From Alkaliphilus oremlandii OhILAs (GTDB taxonomy: Bacteria; Bacillota; Clostridia; Peptostreptococcales; Natronincolaceae), in NCBI RefSeq assembly GCF_000018325.1, contig NC_009922.1:2914001-2978000 (forward strand): 64,000 nucleotides of DNA, read 5' to 3'. Shown here in pieces: positions 8,631 to 16,533 of this stretch. Both the position numbers and the translations under genes were made by a program. Position 1 is the stretch's first letter. Every line of letters begins with the position of its first letter. The notes beneath the pieces were generated by a model. That model made no database searches. It was given only the letters and a program-made list of their open reading frames with translations, and was not told where the DNA came from.

Positions 8631-8658
8631 ATTATAATCTATTTAAATATTTTGTAAA
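8631..8658 (-). promoter_or_regulatory. GntR gene promoter with the shared box
   Basis: On the minus strand TTTACA (8653-8658), a 16-base spacer and TATAAT (8631-8636). The block matches the one at 7791-7818 at all but about four of 34 positions. The -10 box is so close to the ATG at 8624 that transcription should begin at or beside the start codon. Confidence 0.65.
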
Positions 8659-8673
8659 TTACATTTTAGATTT

Positions 8674-10473
8674 TTATTTTTTAGCAGCAGCACTTTCTCC
8701 TGCAATTTTGCCATATACGGTTATATCCGCTAGAGCATTACCGCCTAATCTATTGGCACCATGTATTCCTCCTGTAACTTCACCAGCAGCATACAATCCA
8801 TGTATTATATTTCCATCCTTGTCCAAGACCTGTGCACTTGTATTGATTTCTATTCCACCCATTGTATGATGCACTGTCGGTACACGTGCACCTGCATAAA
8901 ATGGCGCTGTATCAATTTTTTTATCAAATAAAGTTCTTCCAAATTTATCAGGGGTGCCATCTACAGCCTCATTAAATTCCTTTACTGCCTTAACAAAATT
9001 ATCAGGATTCACACCTATTTGCTTTGCAAGATCTTCCAGGGTATCTGCTTTAAAAGCTCTATTCTGTGAAACAAGCTCATCAATGGATTCATTGAAATTA
9101 TTCTTTGTCTCTCCAGTTGGGTAAGAATTTTTATCTACAATGACCCACATCGCTGCGTCCTTCTGTTCCATCAGGGCTTTTGTCATTACATCTCGTCTTT
9201 CACCTTCGTCAACAAAGCGATTTCCATCTTTGTTTACAAATATTCTATTTTCAACACCCTGTTCAATATTTCCACTAAGACTTCCTGTCTCTGGGTCACC
9301 CATTGGAAGCAATTGAATATTTTCCAATCCTACTAAGCTTGCACCGATTTTTTCAGCTAAAGTTAACCCATCTCCTGTTGCACCAGGATGATTTGTTGTC
9401 TTAATATTCGTAAGAGAAGGCCAATTTGTATTATACTGATCCCTCATAGCAATGTTTGCTCCAAATCCGCCAGTTGCAATAATTACGCCATTGTTTGCAT
9501 TAATTATAACTTCTCCCTCTAATCCCTTTCCTTTAACGCCTACAACTCGGTTATTATCTACAATAAGTTCTGTTATCTCTGTATCTAGTAAAACCGTTAC
9601 TCCTTCATTTTCATTGATATAGTTTTCATATGTACTTATGAAACCTGTACCAAGAGGCTTCACTGGTTTGTGAGCTCTTGGCCACAAGCCTCCTAAAACT
9701 GTAAATATATCCTCTTTAAATTCCATTCCTAAACTTTCAAGCCATTCAATTGCAGGGTATGCATTTTCTACAAGAGTTTCAATAAGTGCTAAGTTTCCTT
9801 GCTTATCTCCACCTTCATAGGTTTGTTTAATGTGTTTTTCTATAGAATCCTCAATTCCTTGAGCTGATTGTCGTTTTGGATCTACTGCATTGTAAGCTGA
9901 TCCTGATATAATCGTATTTCCGCCTAGCCTTGGCATCTTTTCCACAACCATAACCGCTGCTCCATTTTGATGAGCAGACACAGCAGCTGCAAGACCAGCA
10001 CCGCCTCCACCAATTACAATAACATCTGTAGTATACTCAACTGTCTCACCTAAGGTTTTTGTATTTTCTTTTTTAACGCTTAATAAATCAATATCTCCAC
10101 CTGCTTGTTTTAAAGCTTCTGTCACAGCGACTATGATCGCTTTACTTGTAACTGTAGCTCCAGATATTGTGTCTACAGCTAATGTCTGTCCATCTACAAT
10201 TGCTTTAGGAATTCTTTCTATTGCTGGGTCCGATATGCTAGGACTCTCTATATGCTCCAATATTTTAACATCTTTTATAGAATTTTCGTCGACCACTACT
10301 TCTACCTTTATATCACCGCTATGACCTTTTGCTGTACTCGTATATGTACCAGCTTTAAACATATCTGTCTCTGTTAAATCTACTGCCTTCGGCTGGCAAG
10401 CAACCATAGATAAAAGCATAATTACACATAATATTACACACATAATATTTCTAATTACTTTAATCTGATTCAT
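8674..10473 (-). CDS. Secreted FMN-binding / FAD-dependent fumarate reductase-like lipoprotein
   Basis: This 599-residue protein is an extracytoplasmic flavin reductase. A lipoprotein signal ends at MVAC (Cys26). An FMN-binding domain (about 35-120) carries the flavinylation motif DTISGATVTS (101-110), where ApbE attaches FMN to Thr. An FAD_binding_2 domain starts at VIVIGGGGAGLAAA (about 143) and ends in HTMGGIEINTSAQVLD...GLYAAGEVTGGIHGANRLGGNA. The layout matches anaerobic fumarate, urocanate and related enoate reductases that serve as terminal electron acceptors; the substrate is not determinable. It is divergent from a TetR gene, with an operator between them. Confidence 0.9.
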   Translation of the reverse strand: MNQIKVIRNIMCVILCVIMLLSMVACQPKAVDLTETDMFKAGTYTSTAKGHSGDIKVEVVVDENSIKDVKILEHIESPSISDPAIERIPKAIVDGQTLAVDTISGATVTSKAIIVAVTEALKQAGGDIDLLSVKKENTKTLGETVEYTTDVIVIGGGGAGLAAAVSAHQNGAAVMVVEKMPRLGGNTIISGSAYNAVDPKRQSAQGIEDSIEKHIKQTYEGGDKQGNLALIETLVENAYPAIEWLESLGMEFKEDIFTVLGGLWPRAHKPVKPLGTGFISTYENYINENEGVTVLLDTEITELIVDNNRVVGVKGKGLEGEVIINANNGVIIATGGFGANIAMRDQYNTNWPSLTNIKTTNHPGATGDGLTLAEKIGASLVGLENIQLLPMGDPETGSLSGNIEQGVENRIFVNKDGNRFVDEGERRDVMTKALMEQKDAAMWVIVDKNSYPTGETKNNFNESIDELVSQNRAFKADTLEDLAKQIGVNPDNFVKAVKEFNEAVDGTPDKFGRTLFDKKIDTAPFYAGARVPTVHHTMGGIEINTSAQVLDKDGNIIHGLYAAGEVTGGIHGANRLGGNALADITVYGKIAGESAAAKK

Positions 10474-10651
10474 TGCTATATTCCTCCATTTCGTTTTTTT
10501 ATTAACAAATATTTTTGTGAATACTAAAACTGTTTTCCATTTAAATTATTCTTAAAATTTATTGCCTTCGCTGCCAACACCACTCAACTTATTGAATTCA
10601 TTAACTACCGGCGCCTCAATAGTTAAATGCAGTTAAATGATTATTCATACC

Positions 10652-10683
10652 ATACATTCAATGAACGCATTCATCGAATGTAT
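10652..10683. promoter_or_regulatory. Probable TetR operator
   Basis: A 32-base imperfect inverted repeat (arms ATACATTCAATGAA / TTCATCGAATGTAT, 13 of 14 positions matching, 4-base centre) lies in the divergent region. It begins three bases downstream of the -10 box of the flavoprotein promoter, where a bound repressor would block initiation. Confidence 0.7.
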
Positions 10684-10685
10684 TC

Positions 10686-10714
10686 ATTATATAATATCGT
10701 TATTTATTAGTCAA
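10686..10714 (-). promoter_or_regulatory. Promoter of the secreted flavoprotein gene
   Basis: On the minus strand TTGACT (10709-10714), 17 bases, TATAAT (10686-10691). The 32-base operator sits at the expected transcription start, giving a leader of about 200 bases before the ATG at 10473. Confidence 0.75.
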
Positions 10715-10728
10715 TCTCTTTTGCAAGT

Positions 10729-10757
10729 TTTACTTTATTTTTTATGTCTGTTATACT
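10729..10757 (+). promoter_or_regulatory. Promoter of the TetR regulator gene
   Basis: TTTACT (10729-10734), 17 bases, TATACT (10752-10757), followed about 30 bases later by the ribosome site ACAGGAGA of the regulator gene. Confidence 0.6.
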
Positions 10758-10788
10758 GTTTGTAATATAAAATAAGACAGGAGATTTT

Positions 10789-11370
10789 ATGGTGGAAAAA
10801 AAGCTTACAAAACGTCAGATTCAAGCACAAGAAACTCATGATAAGATCTATGCAATCGCTATTAATTTGATAGAAAAAAAGGGATTCGAAAATATTACTG
10901 TTGCAGAAATATGCGAAGCAGCCCATGTATCGGTAGGGTCTTTCTATAACTATTTTAAATCGAAACACGAAATATTAGATCGAATATTTAAACTAGCAGA
11001 CGATTATTTTTCTACAGTTGTATCGAACAACTTAAGTGAAGGCACTTCTCAAGATAAGATCGCTAAATTTTTTAACTACTATGCTGAATACAATATAGAT
11101 CGAGGTATAGACTTTGTAAAGCAGTTATATACAGGAAAAAATAATCTATTTGCTACAAAAGGAAGACCAATGCAAGTTGTATTGCAATCTATAATTGAAG
11201 ATGGGAAGAAACACGGAGAACTATCTACGGATATGACAGCTGAAGAAGTGGTAAAGTTTTTATTTATTGCTGTTAGAGGTATTGTCTATGACTGGTGTTT
11301 ACACGATGGAAGCTATGACCTTGTTCAGTATATCAATAATTATGTACATCGCTTAATTAAACTTTTATAA
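10789..11370 (+). CDS. TetR/AcrR-family transcriptional regulator
   Basis: The 193-residue repressor-type protein has an N-terminal HTH at about residues 15-60 (AINLIEKKGFENITVAEIC, then VSVGSFYNYFKSKHEIL), typical of TetR proteins, and a helical ligand-binding domain. The ATG is preceded by AGGAGATTTT. It is divergent from the secreted flavoprotein gene, and the 32-base palindrome between them is a natural binding site. It therefore probably controls expression of that reductase in response to the enoate-type substrate or a related compound; the ligand is unknown. Confidence 0.9.
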   Translation: MVEKKLTKRQIQAQETHDKIYAIAINLIEKKGFENITVAEICEAAHVSVGSFYNYFKSKHEILDRIFKLADDYFSTVVSNNLSEGTSQDKIAKFFNYYAEYNIDRGIDFVKQLYTGKNNLFATKGRPMQVVLQSIIEDGKKHGELSTDMTAEEVVKFLFIAVRGIVYDWCLHDGSYDLVQYINNYVHRLIKLL

Positions 11371-11386
11371 TATCTATCTGTATAAT

Positions 11387-11470
11387 AAAAAAAGCTCCTA
11401 TAGAAGCTTTTCTTGAAACTCATTTACTCTTTTCTATATTAAGATAGAACTTTCCTATTGGTTATAAAAA
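11387..11470. repeat. Dispersed repeat family B, copy 2 (shortened)
   Basis: The copy keeps CTCCTATAGAAGC, TTCTTGAAACTCATTTAC and TAGAACTTTCCTATTGGTTATA, but lacks about 25 bases in the middle relative to the other copies. It lies between the TetR gene and a bidirectional terminator. Confidence 0.55.
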
Positions 11471-11512
11471 TAGTTGGTCAAGAAAATATCTCTCGCCCAA
11501 CTATTTTATTGT
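11467..11512. terminator. Bidirectional terminator between tetR-like and thiamine operon genes
   Basis: AAAATAGTTGG (11467-11477) pairs with CCAACTATTTT (11497-11507). It separates two convergent transcription units. Confidence 0.7.
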
Positions 11513-11528
11513 TTTTAATTTCCCCGAA

Positions 11529-12929
11529 TTAAAATTTTGCTTTATTTAAATCATTGGATTTTTTAGCGGTTAAAGTACTCATTATGCATATTGCAGCAGA
11601 AACAATCACTGGCAATGCAAAGGCTAGAAGCAATTTGTTCGCTGTAAAGAACGGTATGCCTGAAACCACACCCAATATGGATGCTACTAAAGCCGTTCTT
11701 TCACTCAAATGAGTATTGAAAAGTCCAAAGAATATTGGGAAGACCACACCGGCACATACTAAATCCGCAACAAAGAACAGATAGAGCACACTGTAGCCCC
11801 GTGCTGCTATAAATATGGCTGGAATCATTAGCACTACCATCATCATCCTCGCAAAAGGCAATAGGGATTCTGATTTTACTTTTTTGAAAATTTGTTGACT
11901 ATCTAGGGCAAAGGTGGCCACAATGGCATTTAAAAGGGTATCCACTGTACTCATGACTAAAACCAGCGCTAGAATAAAAACTGCTACGATTAATTGACTC
12001 GGTAAAAACTTATAGATTAGTGAAAATAGTGCCACGGATGGACTTGACCCAATTCCCAATCCCATGGAAACAATACCCAAGAATCCAGTAATCAGCATTA
12101 CTGGCAGTGCAATGATAATACATACGATTAAAGATTTGCGAAGGGTTTTATTGTCCTTGCTTGCATATACTCTCTGCCAATATCCTTGGTTGAATAAGTT
12201 AGCTGCAAACACAGCAATACAAAGGGTCAGACCATATTCGATACCACCCCAGTTTCTAAAGCTAAATAGATCCGGTGCATTGGTTTTAGCACTACTTATG
12301 ATTGTTCCTACACCGCCACCATAGTGTACAATCCCTACGGTTACCATAATCAGCAGGAATACAATTAAGATCATTTGGATCATATCTGTAAACATAGCTG
12401 CTCTAAGACCGCCATAGGCTGTATAAATCAGTGTACCGATCCCGACAAATAATGCGGTATAGAGCAGCGGTACTCCTGCCAGTTCGTATGCTACTAGACC
12501 GATTGCCGTCAGTTCTGCTATGAGATGGACGAACATGTAGAATAAAGATAATAGAACGGTCAATAGGTACATCTTAAATCCATATCTCTTTAAAACGTAA
12601 TCATTCAATGTACTTCCTTCTGGTAGATACGTCCTTACTTTAGGACTGATGACTAGAAATGCAAAGTAAAGGCTTGCAACTCCGATGCCATACCCAATAA
12701 TGGTTGTGATCCCGCCGATGGCACCAGCCTCTGGTGGCGTAAACAGTATAAAAACACCCAGAAAGGATGCCAATAGGGTGGCGGATAATATTTTGGACCC
12801 TGTGCTTCCTCTCGCTGTGAAAAAATCATCCATGGTTTCTATTTTTCCACGGCTGTACAAAACACCCAGCACAGTGAAGCTGATTACCGTTACGGTTAGT
12901 AACGTCATTACGTTAAAATATGAAGGCAT
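11529..12929 (-). CDS. Sodium:solute symporter (SSS family), candidate thiamine or precursor transporter
   Basis: This 466-residue integral membrane protein has about 12-13 hydrophobic segments and SSS family features such as TMDDFFTARGSTGSKILSAT at residues 32-51 and the GGLRAAMFTDMIQ loop. It begins 15 bases after the thiE stop, with AGGAGTGATATACA upstream, so it is the last gene of the TPP-riboswitch operon. Placement behind thiD, thiM and thiE suggests uptake of thiamine, hydroxymethylpyrimidine or hydroxyethylthiazole; this is inference from context. The family also moves proline, pantothenate and sugars. Confidence 0.82.
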   Translation of the reverse strand: MPSYFNVMTLLTVTVISFTVLGVLYSRGKIETMDDFFTARGSTGSKILSATLLASFLGVFILFTPPEAGAIGGITTIIGYGIGVASLYFAFLVISPKVRTYLPEGSTLNDYVLKRYGFKMYLLTVLLSLFYMFVHLIAELTAIGLVAYELAGVPLLYTALFVGIGTLIYTAYGGLRAAMFTDMIQMILIVFLLIMVTVGIVHYGGGVGTIISSAKTNAPDLFSFRNWGGIEYGLTLCIAVFAANLFNQGYWQRVYASKDNKTLRKSLIVCIIIALPVMLITGFLGIVSMGLGIGSSPSVALFSLIYKFLPSQLIVAVFILALVLVMSTVDTLLNAIVATFALDSQQIFKKVKSESLLPFARMMMVVLMIPAIFIAARGYSVLYLFFVADLVCAGVVFPIFFGLFNTHLSERTALVASILGVVSGIPFFTANKLLLAFALPVIVSAAICIMSTLTAKKSNDLNKAKF

Positions 12930-12944
12930 TGTATATCACTCCTA

Positions 12945-13574
12945 TTATTTAATTGAAGCTTTTAAGCTTTCTGCAGCTTCTTTAATATTTTCCTTCCCTA
13001 ATATGGCAGAAACAATTGCAACACCGTCTATACCGACTTCCATGATGGTTTTTATATTGTCTTCACAGATACCGCCGATCCCAACTACAGGAATATCCAT
13101 GTTTTCCTTAATATATCTCAGCTGATCTAAGGTTACGGGATTTGCATCCGTTTTTGTACCAGTTGGGAATAAAGCCCCTACGCCAATATAATCAGCGCCA
13201 TCCTCTGCAGCCTTTTTAGATTCTTCCAATGTGGCGGTAGATACGCCTAGAATTTTATTTTGTCCGATCATGCTTCTTACAATATGTGCCGGCAGATCAC
13301 TCTGCCCCACGTGAACCCCGTCGGCATCTACTGCTAAAGCAATGTCCACTCGGTCGTTAATGATTAGAGGAACGTTGTATTTTTCAGTAAGCGCCTTTGC
13401 TTTTAGGGCAAGCTGGTAGAATTCTAAGGAACTGGCTTCCTTTTCTCGTAGCTGAACAATGGTGGCGCCTCCTAGAATTGCTTCCTCTAAGCTTTTTATA
13501 AAATCCCTTCCCTTTAAAACGTCTCGATCCGATACTAAATACAGCCCATAATCTACAGTGTGATTATATTTCAT
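12945..13574 (-). CDS. thiE: Thiamine-phosphate synthase
   Basis: ThiE joins HMP-pyrophosphate and thiazole phosphate to thiamine phosphate in the cytoplasm. The 209 residues are the usual length. Diagnostic segments are GATIVQLREKEASS, PLIINDRVDIALAVDADGVH, VGQSDLPA, GVSTATLEE and GVGALFPTGTKTDA. I chose the start at MKYNHTVDYGLYLVSD because AGAGGG lies eight bases upstream; a longer frame to 13625 would overlap thiM heavily and adds no conserved sequence. With this start it overlaps thiM by 11 bases, suggesting coupled translation. Confidence 0.95.
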   Translation of the reverse strand: MKYNHTVDYGLYLVSDRDVLKGRDFIKSLEEAILGGATIVQLREKEASSLEFYQLALKAKALTEKYNVPLIINDRVDIALAVDADGVHVGQSDLPAHIVRSMIGQNKILGVSTATLEESKKAAEDGADYIGVGALFPTGTKTDANPVTLDQLRYIKENMDIPVVGIGGICEDNIKTIMEVGIDGVAIVSAILGKENIKEAAESLKASIK

Positions 13575-14379
13575 CAACTTTCCCTCTCTTCCGAATATCA
13601 TCTTGATCGAAGTTACTAACTGCATCCATTAAGTAAACCTTAAAGCTTCCAAGACCCTCGTGAACCTTCAGCCTTTCATTTGCTTTTTCTCCTGCAATCC
13701 CCATAATCATGGTACCTAAAATAGCGCCCTGTAGAATCCCTTTGCCAGTTCCACAGCAAGCGCCGATCAGTGATGCGCTCATGCAGCCTGTACCCGTAAT
13801 GCTGGATAAAGCTTTGTGCCCATTTTGTATAGCGTAGGTTTTATTGCCATCGGAAACAATATCTACTTCCCCCGTTATTACAACGGTACAACTAAGTTTT
13901 TTAGCAAGGCTGATAGCGATTTCCTTTCCTCCATCTAAAGAGCTATCCACTGAATCGACGCCCTTTGTCTGGGTTCCTGTTCCATAGATATTTTTAATTT
14001 CTGACATATTTCCTCTCAGCACAGACAGCTTTACTTCCTTTAAAATTTTTTCTATGGTTTGACTTCTAAAAGCAGTGGCTCCTGCCCCCACGGGGTCCAG
14101 TATGACTGGAATATTTAATTCATTGGCTTTTTTTCCAGCCAATACGAAGGATTCTATGGTTCTTTCATTTAATGTTCCAATATTCAATACCACCGCAGAA
14201 GCAATGGACACCATATCCTCCACCTCTTTGTGGTCGTCGGCCATTACTGGACTTCCACCGATGGCTAAGGTGATATTGGCACAATCATTTACAGTAACAT
14301 AGTTTGTAATATGGTGCACCAGTGGGGTTTTTTCCTTAATTTGCTCTAAAACAGTACACAGTTCATTTTTCAGCTCCAT
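13564..14379 (-). CDS. thiM: Hydroxyethylthiazole kinase
   Basis: ThiM phosphorylates 4-methyl-5-(2-hydroxyethyl)thiazole for the salvage branch of thiamine synthesis. At 271 residues it has the expected size and motifs: PLVHHITNYVTVNDCANITLAIG at the N terminus, PVILDPVGAGATAFR and the C-terminal anion-hole segment SITGTGCMSASLIGA with its conserved Cys. The start is supported by AGGAGGAGAATT. It lies second in the operon after thiD. Confidence 0.96.
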   Translation of the reverse strand: MELKNELCTVLEQIKEKTPLVHHITNYVTVNDCANITLAIGGSPVMADDHKEVEDMVSIASAVVLNIGTLNERTIESFVLAGKKANELNIPVILDPVGAGATAFRSQTIEKILKEVKLSVLRGNMSEIKNIYGTGTQTKGVDSVDSSLDGGKEIAISLAKKLSCTVVITGEVDIVSDGNKTYAIQNGHKALSSITGTGCMSASLIGACCGTGKGILQGAILGTMIMGIAGEKANERLKVHEGLGSFKVYLMDAVSNFDQDDIRKRGKVDEI

Positions 14380-14421
14380 AATTCTCCTCCTATGATTGAT
14401 GCTTAGATTTTAACTTTCTTT

Positions 14422-15204
14422 TTAATACCACTGATGAAAATGGTGAACCGGCCCCACGCCCTGTCCAATGGCAAAGGATTTTTCAATTGCCACGGTGATA
14501 TAGTTCTTCGCTTCTTCTACAGCCTGTGTAATCGTAAGACCTTTTCCTAAATTAGAAGCGATGGCGGATGATAGGGTACAGCCTGTACCGTGGGTATTTT
14601 TCGTATGGATTCTTTGAGCGTTGTAATAAATAAACTGATTTCCGTCGTATAAAATATCTACAGCTTCTCCCTCCAAATGACCGCCTTTTACTAAAACGTA
14701 TTGTGGCCCCATGTCATGAATGGCCTTTGCAGCCTTTTCCATGGCTTCCACGGTACTGATTTCAAATCCAGTAATGACTTCTGCCTCGGGAAGGTTGGGC
14801 GTAATGATCGTCGCCATTGGCAGAAGGTTCTTGATTAAAGCTTCCTTTGCTTCTAGCTGTAATAAATGAAAACCACTTTTAGACACCATCACTGGGTCCA
14901 GCACTAAATTCTTAACATTATACGCCTTTAAGGTTTCTGCGATGGTTTGAATGGTCTCTGTTTTAGAAACCATGCCAATTTTCACTGCGTCTACAGAAAT
15001 ATCCTCGAAAATCACTTCAATCTGTTTTTGAATCATCTCTGGTGTAATATCCTGTACTGCAAATACACCCTGTGTATTTTGAGCAGTTATTGCGGTAATG
15101 ACGCTCATTCCAAATACACCGTGGGCTGAGAACGTTTTTAAATCTGCTTGTATTCCCGCACCACCACAGCTATCGGAACCTGCGATTGTTAATACTTTTT
15201 TCAT
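14422..15204 (-). CDS. thiD: Hydroxymethylpyrimidine/phosphomethylpyrimidine kinase
   Basis: ThiD phosphorylates HMP and HMP-phosphate to the pyrophosphate needed by ThiE. Its 260 residues carry the N-terminal AGSDSCGGAGIQADLKTFSAHG motif, the VLDPVMVSKSG block and the C-terminal HGTGCTLSSAIA active-site loop. The start at MKKVLTIAG is preferred over a GTG three codons upstream because AGAGGTG is well placed for it. It is the first gene of the thiamine operon; the TPP riboswitch with its terminator lies about 260-420 bases upstream, separated by a family A repeat pair. Confidence 0.96.
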   Translation of the reverse strand: MKKVLTIAGSDSCGGAGIQADLKTFSAHGVFGMSVITAITAQNTQGVFAVQDITPEMIQKQIEVIFEDISVDAVKIGMVSKTETIQTIAETLKAYNVKNLVLDPVMVSKSGFHLLQLEAKEALIKNLLPMATIITPNLPEAEVITGFEISTVEAMEKAAKAIHDMGPQYVLVKGGHLEGEAVDILYDGNQFIYYNAQRIHTKNTHGTGCTLSSAIASNLGKGLTITQAVEEAKNYITVAIEKSFAIGQGVGPVHHFHQWY

Positions 15205-15233
15205 TGTCAACACCTCTCTTTTCTGATATTTTA

Positions 15234-15466
15234 TTTCGCAGCCTCATTGCACAATTTTATTCTCCTTCCAGTCGATAAAATTGGCATTCGTTGCGTTTGA
15301 CCTACCATCAATTTATTGCTCCTTCGGTCGCATAAATTGGGTTATTTCGCAGTCTCATTGCACAATTTTATTCTCCTTCCAGTCGATAAAATTGGCATTC
15401 GTTGCGTTTGACCTACCATCAATTTATTGCTCCTTTGGTCGCATAAATTGGGTTAGGTCATAAAAA
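15234..15466. repeat. Family A repeat: two 111-base tandem units plus tail
   Basis: Units 15234-15344 and 15345-15455 differ at only two positions. Each holds two hairpins: CAATTTTAT/ATAAAATTG (15252-15283 in unit 1) and CAATTTAT/ATAAATTG (15309-15339), with similar loops CTCCTTCCAGTCG and CTCCTTCGGTCG. TGACCTA at the start of the second hairpin pairs with TAGGTCA at the end of the array. The array sits between the TPP terminator and thiD, in the thiamine transcript. Confidence 0.85.
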
Positions 15467-15494
15467 AAGCACAAACCTGATTGCGGTCTGTGCT
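15461..15494 (-). terminator. Expression-platform terminator of the TPP riboswitch
   Basis: On the minus strand AGCACAGACC pairs with GGTTTGTGCT (one mismatch) and is followed by seven T. It lies 35 bases after the aptamer, as expected for TPP-induced termination upstream of thiD. Confidence 0.85.
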
Positions 15495-15528
15495 CAATTA
15501 TGCATATTATAAAATGCCTAATATCCTT

Positions 15529-15624
15529 ACACTTTCCTACGCTGGCATAATCCAGATCAGGTGATAGGGGTCAAAGACATTATAGGGTCTTTCTCTCAGC
15601 CGGCCTTTCCAGCTCTCCCAGTGT
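15529..15624 (-). ncRNA. TPP riboswitch (THI element)
   Basis: The minus strand shows the conserved GGCTGAGAG, GACCC, ACCTGATCTGGATTATGCC and AGCGTAGG segments of the TPP aptamer, closed by P1 (ACACT 15620-15624 with AGTGT 15529-15533). A terminator follows. It should turn off thiD-thiM-thiE and the transporter gene when TPP is abundant. Confidence 0.95.
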
Positions 15625-15693
15625 TCCATTTTCATTCATTTTTTCTTAACAACATAGTATCATAGGATATCTCCATAATCAAGCAAGGATTCC

Positions 15694-16428
15694 TTATATG
15701 ACGAAGCCCCCATTGATGCCAATTACTTGTCCTGTTATAAAATCCGCACCCTCCGACGCTAAATAGAGGATATTCTGTGCCACCTCTTCCGGCCTTCCTA
15801 ATCTCATCAGAGGAGTATCCTCTATTAGACAAGCCTTTGCTTCTTCATCTAAGAATGCATTCATTTCTGTATCGATGACCCCCGGCGCTACGCAATTTAC
15901 CTGTATGTTAGAAGGACCCAGCTCCTTTGCTAAGGCCTTTGTAAATCCAATAATTGCGGCCTTGGCTGTAGAATAATGAACCTCACAGGACGCTCCCACC
16001 ATGCCCCATATAGAGGATACATTAATAATTTTTCCCTTTTTTTTGCTGACCATATAGGGCACTGCATATTGAGAACAATTGAACAGCCCTTTGATATGGA
16101 CATCCATCATTCGGTCCCATTCATCCTCTGTAATATCAGTGAACAGCTTCTGCTGCGAAATCCCTGCATTGTTTACCAGCACGTCGATGGTGGAAAAGGC
16201 TTTGATGCCTTCTTCAAACATAGCTGCAACTTCCTTGCGTTTGGTGATATCTGCCTTATAAGCCAGCACAGAATATCCTTTCTTTGAAAGTTCATTCTGT
16301 AAATACAATGCCTCTTTTTCAGATTTAGAATAATTTAGGATCACATTATAGTTGTTTTCTGCAAAAACTCTGGCAATGGAGGCGCCGATGCCTCTTGATG
16401 CTCCAGTTATCAGTACGGTTTTTTTCAT
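15694..16428 (-). CDS. Short-chain dehydrogenase/reductase (FabG-like)
   Basis: This 244-residue classical SDR has the cofactor loop TGASRGIG (residues 8-15), NNAG (86-89) and catalytic Ser139, Tyr152 and Lys156 (YSTAK). It probably reduces a 3-oxoacyl substrate with NADPH, but the specific substrate is not certain; a fatty acid gene cluster is absent. The frame is open to 16470, but the extra residues MTEPNLCDQRK are a translation of a family A repeat. The start at MKKTVLITG has AAAGGAAG, itself part of the repeat, 12 bases upstream. The gene lies downstream of purC and beyond its terminator. Confidence 0.88.
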   Translation of the reverse strand: MKKTVLITGASRGIGASIARVFAENNYNVILNYSKSEKEALYLQNELSKKGYSVLAYKADITKRKEVAAMFEEGIKAFSTIDVLVNNAGISQQKLFTDITEDEWDRMMDVHIKGLFNCSQYAVPYMVSKKKGKIINVSSIWGMVGASCEVHYSTAKAAIIGFTKALAKELGPSNIQVNCVAPGVIDTEMNAFLDEEAKACLIEDTPLMRLGRPEEVAQNILYLASEGADFITGQVIGINGGFVI

Positions 16429-16437
16429 AAATCTCAT

Positions 16438-16476
16438 CTTCCTTTGGTCGCATAAATTGGGTTCGGTCATAAAAAA
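16438..16476. repeat. Family A hairpin repeat, copy 3 (half unit)
   Basis: CTTCCTTTGGTCGCATAAATT followed by GGGTTCGGTCAT has only the right arm of the hairpin. It lies between the purC terminator T-tract and the SDR gene, and on the minus strand supplies the Shine-Dalgarno-like AAAGGAAG of that gene. Confidence 0.75.
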
Positions 16477-16517
16477 GCGCCCTTATGGTTTTCTATTTTA
16501 TCTTACCACAAGGGAGC
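16471..16517 (-). terminator. Terminator of purC
   Basis: On the minus strand GCTCCCTTGTGGT pairs with ACCATAAGGGCGC (two mismatches) and runs into six T; the repeat follows immediately. Confidence 0.8.
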
Positions 16518-16533
16518 AAGTATATATACTATT

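Noticed and set aside
15281..15463. 60-codon frame with an internal near-duplicate sequence
   Set aside because: It is just the translation of the two tandem family A repeat units.
15234..15466. CRISPR array
   Set aside because: Only two adjacent long units that are nearly identical throughout, with no short repeat/unique spacer pattern and no cas genes.
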